Source: Pseudoalteromonas shioyasakiensis | GTDB taxonomy: Bacteria; Pseudomonadota; Gammaproteobacteria; Enterobacterales; Alteromonadaceae | Length of the DNA stretch: 64,000 bases | Direction of reading: 5' to 3' | Assembly: GCF_024518675.1 (NCBI RefSeq) | Contig: NZ_JANIGL010000001.1 | Location: 310,001 to 374,000 of the forward strand | Shown here: piece by piece, positions 63,174 through 64,000 of the stretch | How the letters are laid out: each line of letters begins with the position of its first letter | Numbering within the stretch: the first letter of the stretch is position 1 | Notes under the pieces: generated by a model | What the model was told of the DNA's origin: nothing | The model's input: the letters and a program-made list of their open reading frames with translations, nothing else | The model's database searches: none | Program-made: the position numbers and the translations under genes

Positions 63174-64000
63174 TTAATTCAAAATTAGCGATGTACTCGT
63201 GGCTAAAACGCCCGGGTATTGCTCTTCAGGCAGGGATTCTGCAAGTTCAGCTAAACGCTCTCCAAGTTCGTGTAAGCTTGAAGCTGAGACATTAATATGC
63301 CCCATTTTACGCCCTGGTTTAGCAGCTTTTCCATACCAATGGCTCGTAACATCAGGCACTTTTAATACATCATGCGGAATTGCTGACTGACCAAGTACAT
63401 TGATCATCGCACTAACGTGTTTGAGCTCAGTATTACCGAGCGGTAAGCCCGCTACTGCGCGCATATGGTTTTCAAACTGTGAGCAATGTGTACCTTGTTG
63501 AGTCCAGTGTCCTGAGTTATGTACTCTGGGCGCTAACTCATTAACTAACAACTGACCACTTACATCAAAAAATTCAATGGCTAAAACGCCAACATAGTTA
63601 AGCTCATTGGCTATTTTATTAAATGCTTCTTCGGCTTGGTGTTGAATCGCTGATTTTTCTTTACCTGCAACAGAGAGTGTAAGCACGCCATTGGTGTGCT
63701 GGTTTTCTGTTAATGGGTAAATAACAGTATTCCCTGATTTATCTCGTGCGCCAATAATGGACACTTCACGATCAAATGGGATCATTTGCTCTGCAATAAT
63801 ACTGTGTGGCATTTGCTCTGTGCCTGAGGCAATAAAGTCAGCCATTTCAGACCAGATTTGCTCTATTTGATCATCAGATTTTAATCGCCACTGCCCTTTA
63901 CCATCATAACCTGCTTGGCAGGTTTTAATGACTAAAGGTTTGCCAAGTAAAGCGACCGCTTGTTCAAGGTGGGCTTTTTCTGTAATAAGTTGATACGGCG
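63174..64000 (-). CDS. purK: PurK, N5-carboxyaminoimidazole ribonucleotide synthase, 5' end missing
   Basis: The C-terminal 275 or so residues of PurK, which uses ATP and bicarbonate to make N5-CAIR from AIR in purine synthesis. An ATG at 63845 is internal; the frame is open to the right edge and reads VIKTCQAGYDGKGQWRL just upstream, which is the ATP-grasp loop of PurK. Further motifs are IIAEQMIPFDREVSIIGARD, GVLAIEFFDVSGQLLVNELAPRVHNSGHWTQQGTHCSQFENHMRAVAGLPLG and the C-terminal GKAAKPGRKMGHINV. The gene is complete at the 3' end. purE normally lies upstream, which would be outside the window. Confidence 0.94.
   Translation of the reverse strand, partial: PYQLITEKAHLEQAVALLGKPLVIKTCQAGYDGKGQWRLKSDDQIEQIWSEMADFIASGTEQMPHSIIAEQMIPFDREVSIIGARDKSGNTVIYPLTENQHTNGVLTLSVAGKEKSAIQHQAEEAFNKIANELNYVGVLAIEFFDVSGQLLVNELAPRVHNSGHWTQQGTHCSQFENHMRAVAGLPLGNTELKHVSAMINVLGQSAIPHDVLKVPDVTSHWYGKAAKPGRKMGHINVSASSLHELGERLAELAESLPEEQYPGVLATSTSLILN

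Overview
The window looks like chromosomal DNA of a marine gammaproteobacterium of the order Alteromonadales, most likely Pseudoalteromonas. Reasons are the low-to-moderate GC content, the rmf-fabA pair, the LiuR-controlled leucine and valine/isoleucine catabolic clusters, a rhombosortase, miaE, and many exported peptidases. The genus is an inference from gene content, not a database match. I saw no prophage, insertion sequence, CRISPR array, rRNA or tRNA gene. Almost all of it reads as core or genus-level chromosome.

Layout. 1-5 kb: the tail of a DnaQ-like exonuclease, a BCCT betaine-type transporter, and an egtB-egtD pair that looks like an ergothioneine (thiohistidine) pathway. 4.3-12.4 kb: a degenerate PhzF-like protein overlapping asnB, 5-oxoprolinase subunits pxpB-pxpC without pxpA, an exported M17 aminopeptidase, a MsrA-thioredoxin-MsrB fusion, and a small exported protein whose ribosome-binding site lies in a predicted hairpin. 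12.5-30.1 kb is the main metabolic block. A leftward operon liuR-A-B-C-D-E-scoA-scoB takes isovaleryl-CoA (leucine) to acetoacetyl-CoA. It stands head to head with a rightward operon: thiolase, mmsA, acyl-CoA dehydrogenase, two crotonase-family genes, mmsB and an SDR dehydrogenase. That operon takes valine and isoleucine intermediates to propionyl-CoA and acetyl-CoA. Two LiuR-like operators sit in the shared intergenic region, so one MerR regulator probably controls both arms.

30.2-47.2 kb: an uncharacterised membrane protein, an atypical protein kinase with a DUF3859 partner, a chemoreceptor, and a VF530-type protein. An acuR-acuI pair follows, with the same 22-nt operator in front of each gene. 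Next are rmf (56 codons) converging on fabA, which has a long FabR-like palindrome upstream, then a double-length PTPS/QueD-like protein, an M23 peptidase-like protein, a thioesterase, and a leftward five-gene group (receiver, MoxR, DUF58, TgpA-like transglutaminase, Na+/H+-antiporter-type permease).

47.7-64 kb: a frameshifted phosphatase pseudogene, miaE, a sulfotransferase-like gene, a periplasmic binding protein, MAPEG and DUF2254 membrane proteins, a SIMPL protein, maeA, ggt divergent from a rhombosortase, an S9 lipoprotein peptidase, an exported endonuclease/phosphatase-fold protein, a YeiH-type permease, and the 3' part of purK running off the right edge.

Candidates I rate as least explained are the kinase-DUF3859 unit, the duplicated operators at acuRI, the orphan terminator in the 420-bp region before rmf, the Shine-Dalgarno-sequestering hairpin at 12.4 kb, the MsrA-Trx-MsrB domain order and the split PTPS duplication.
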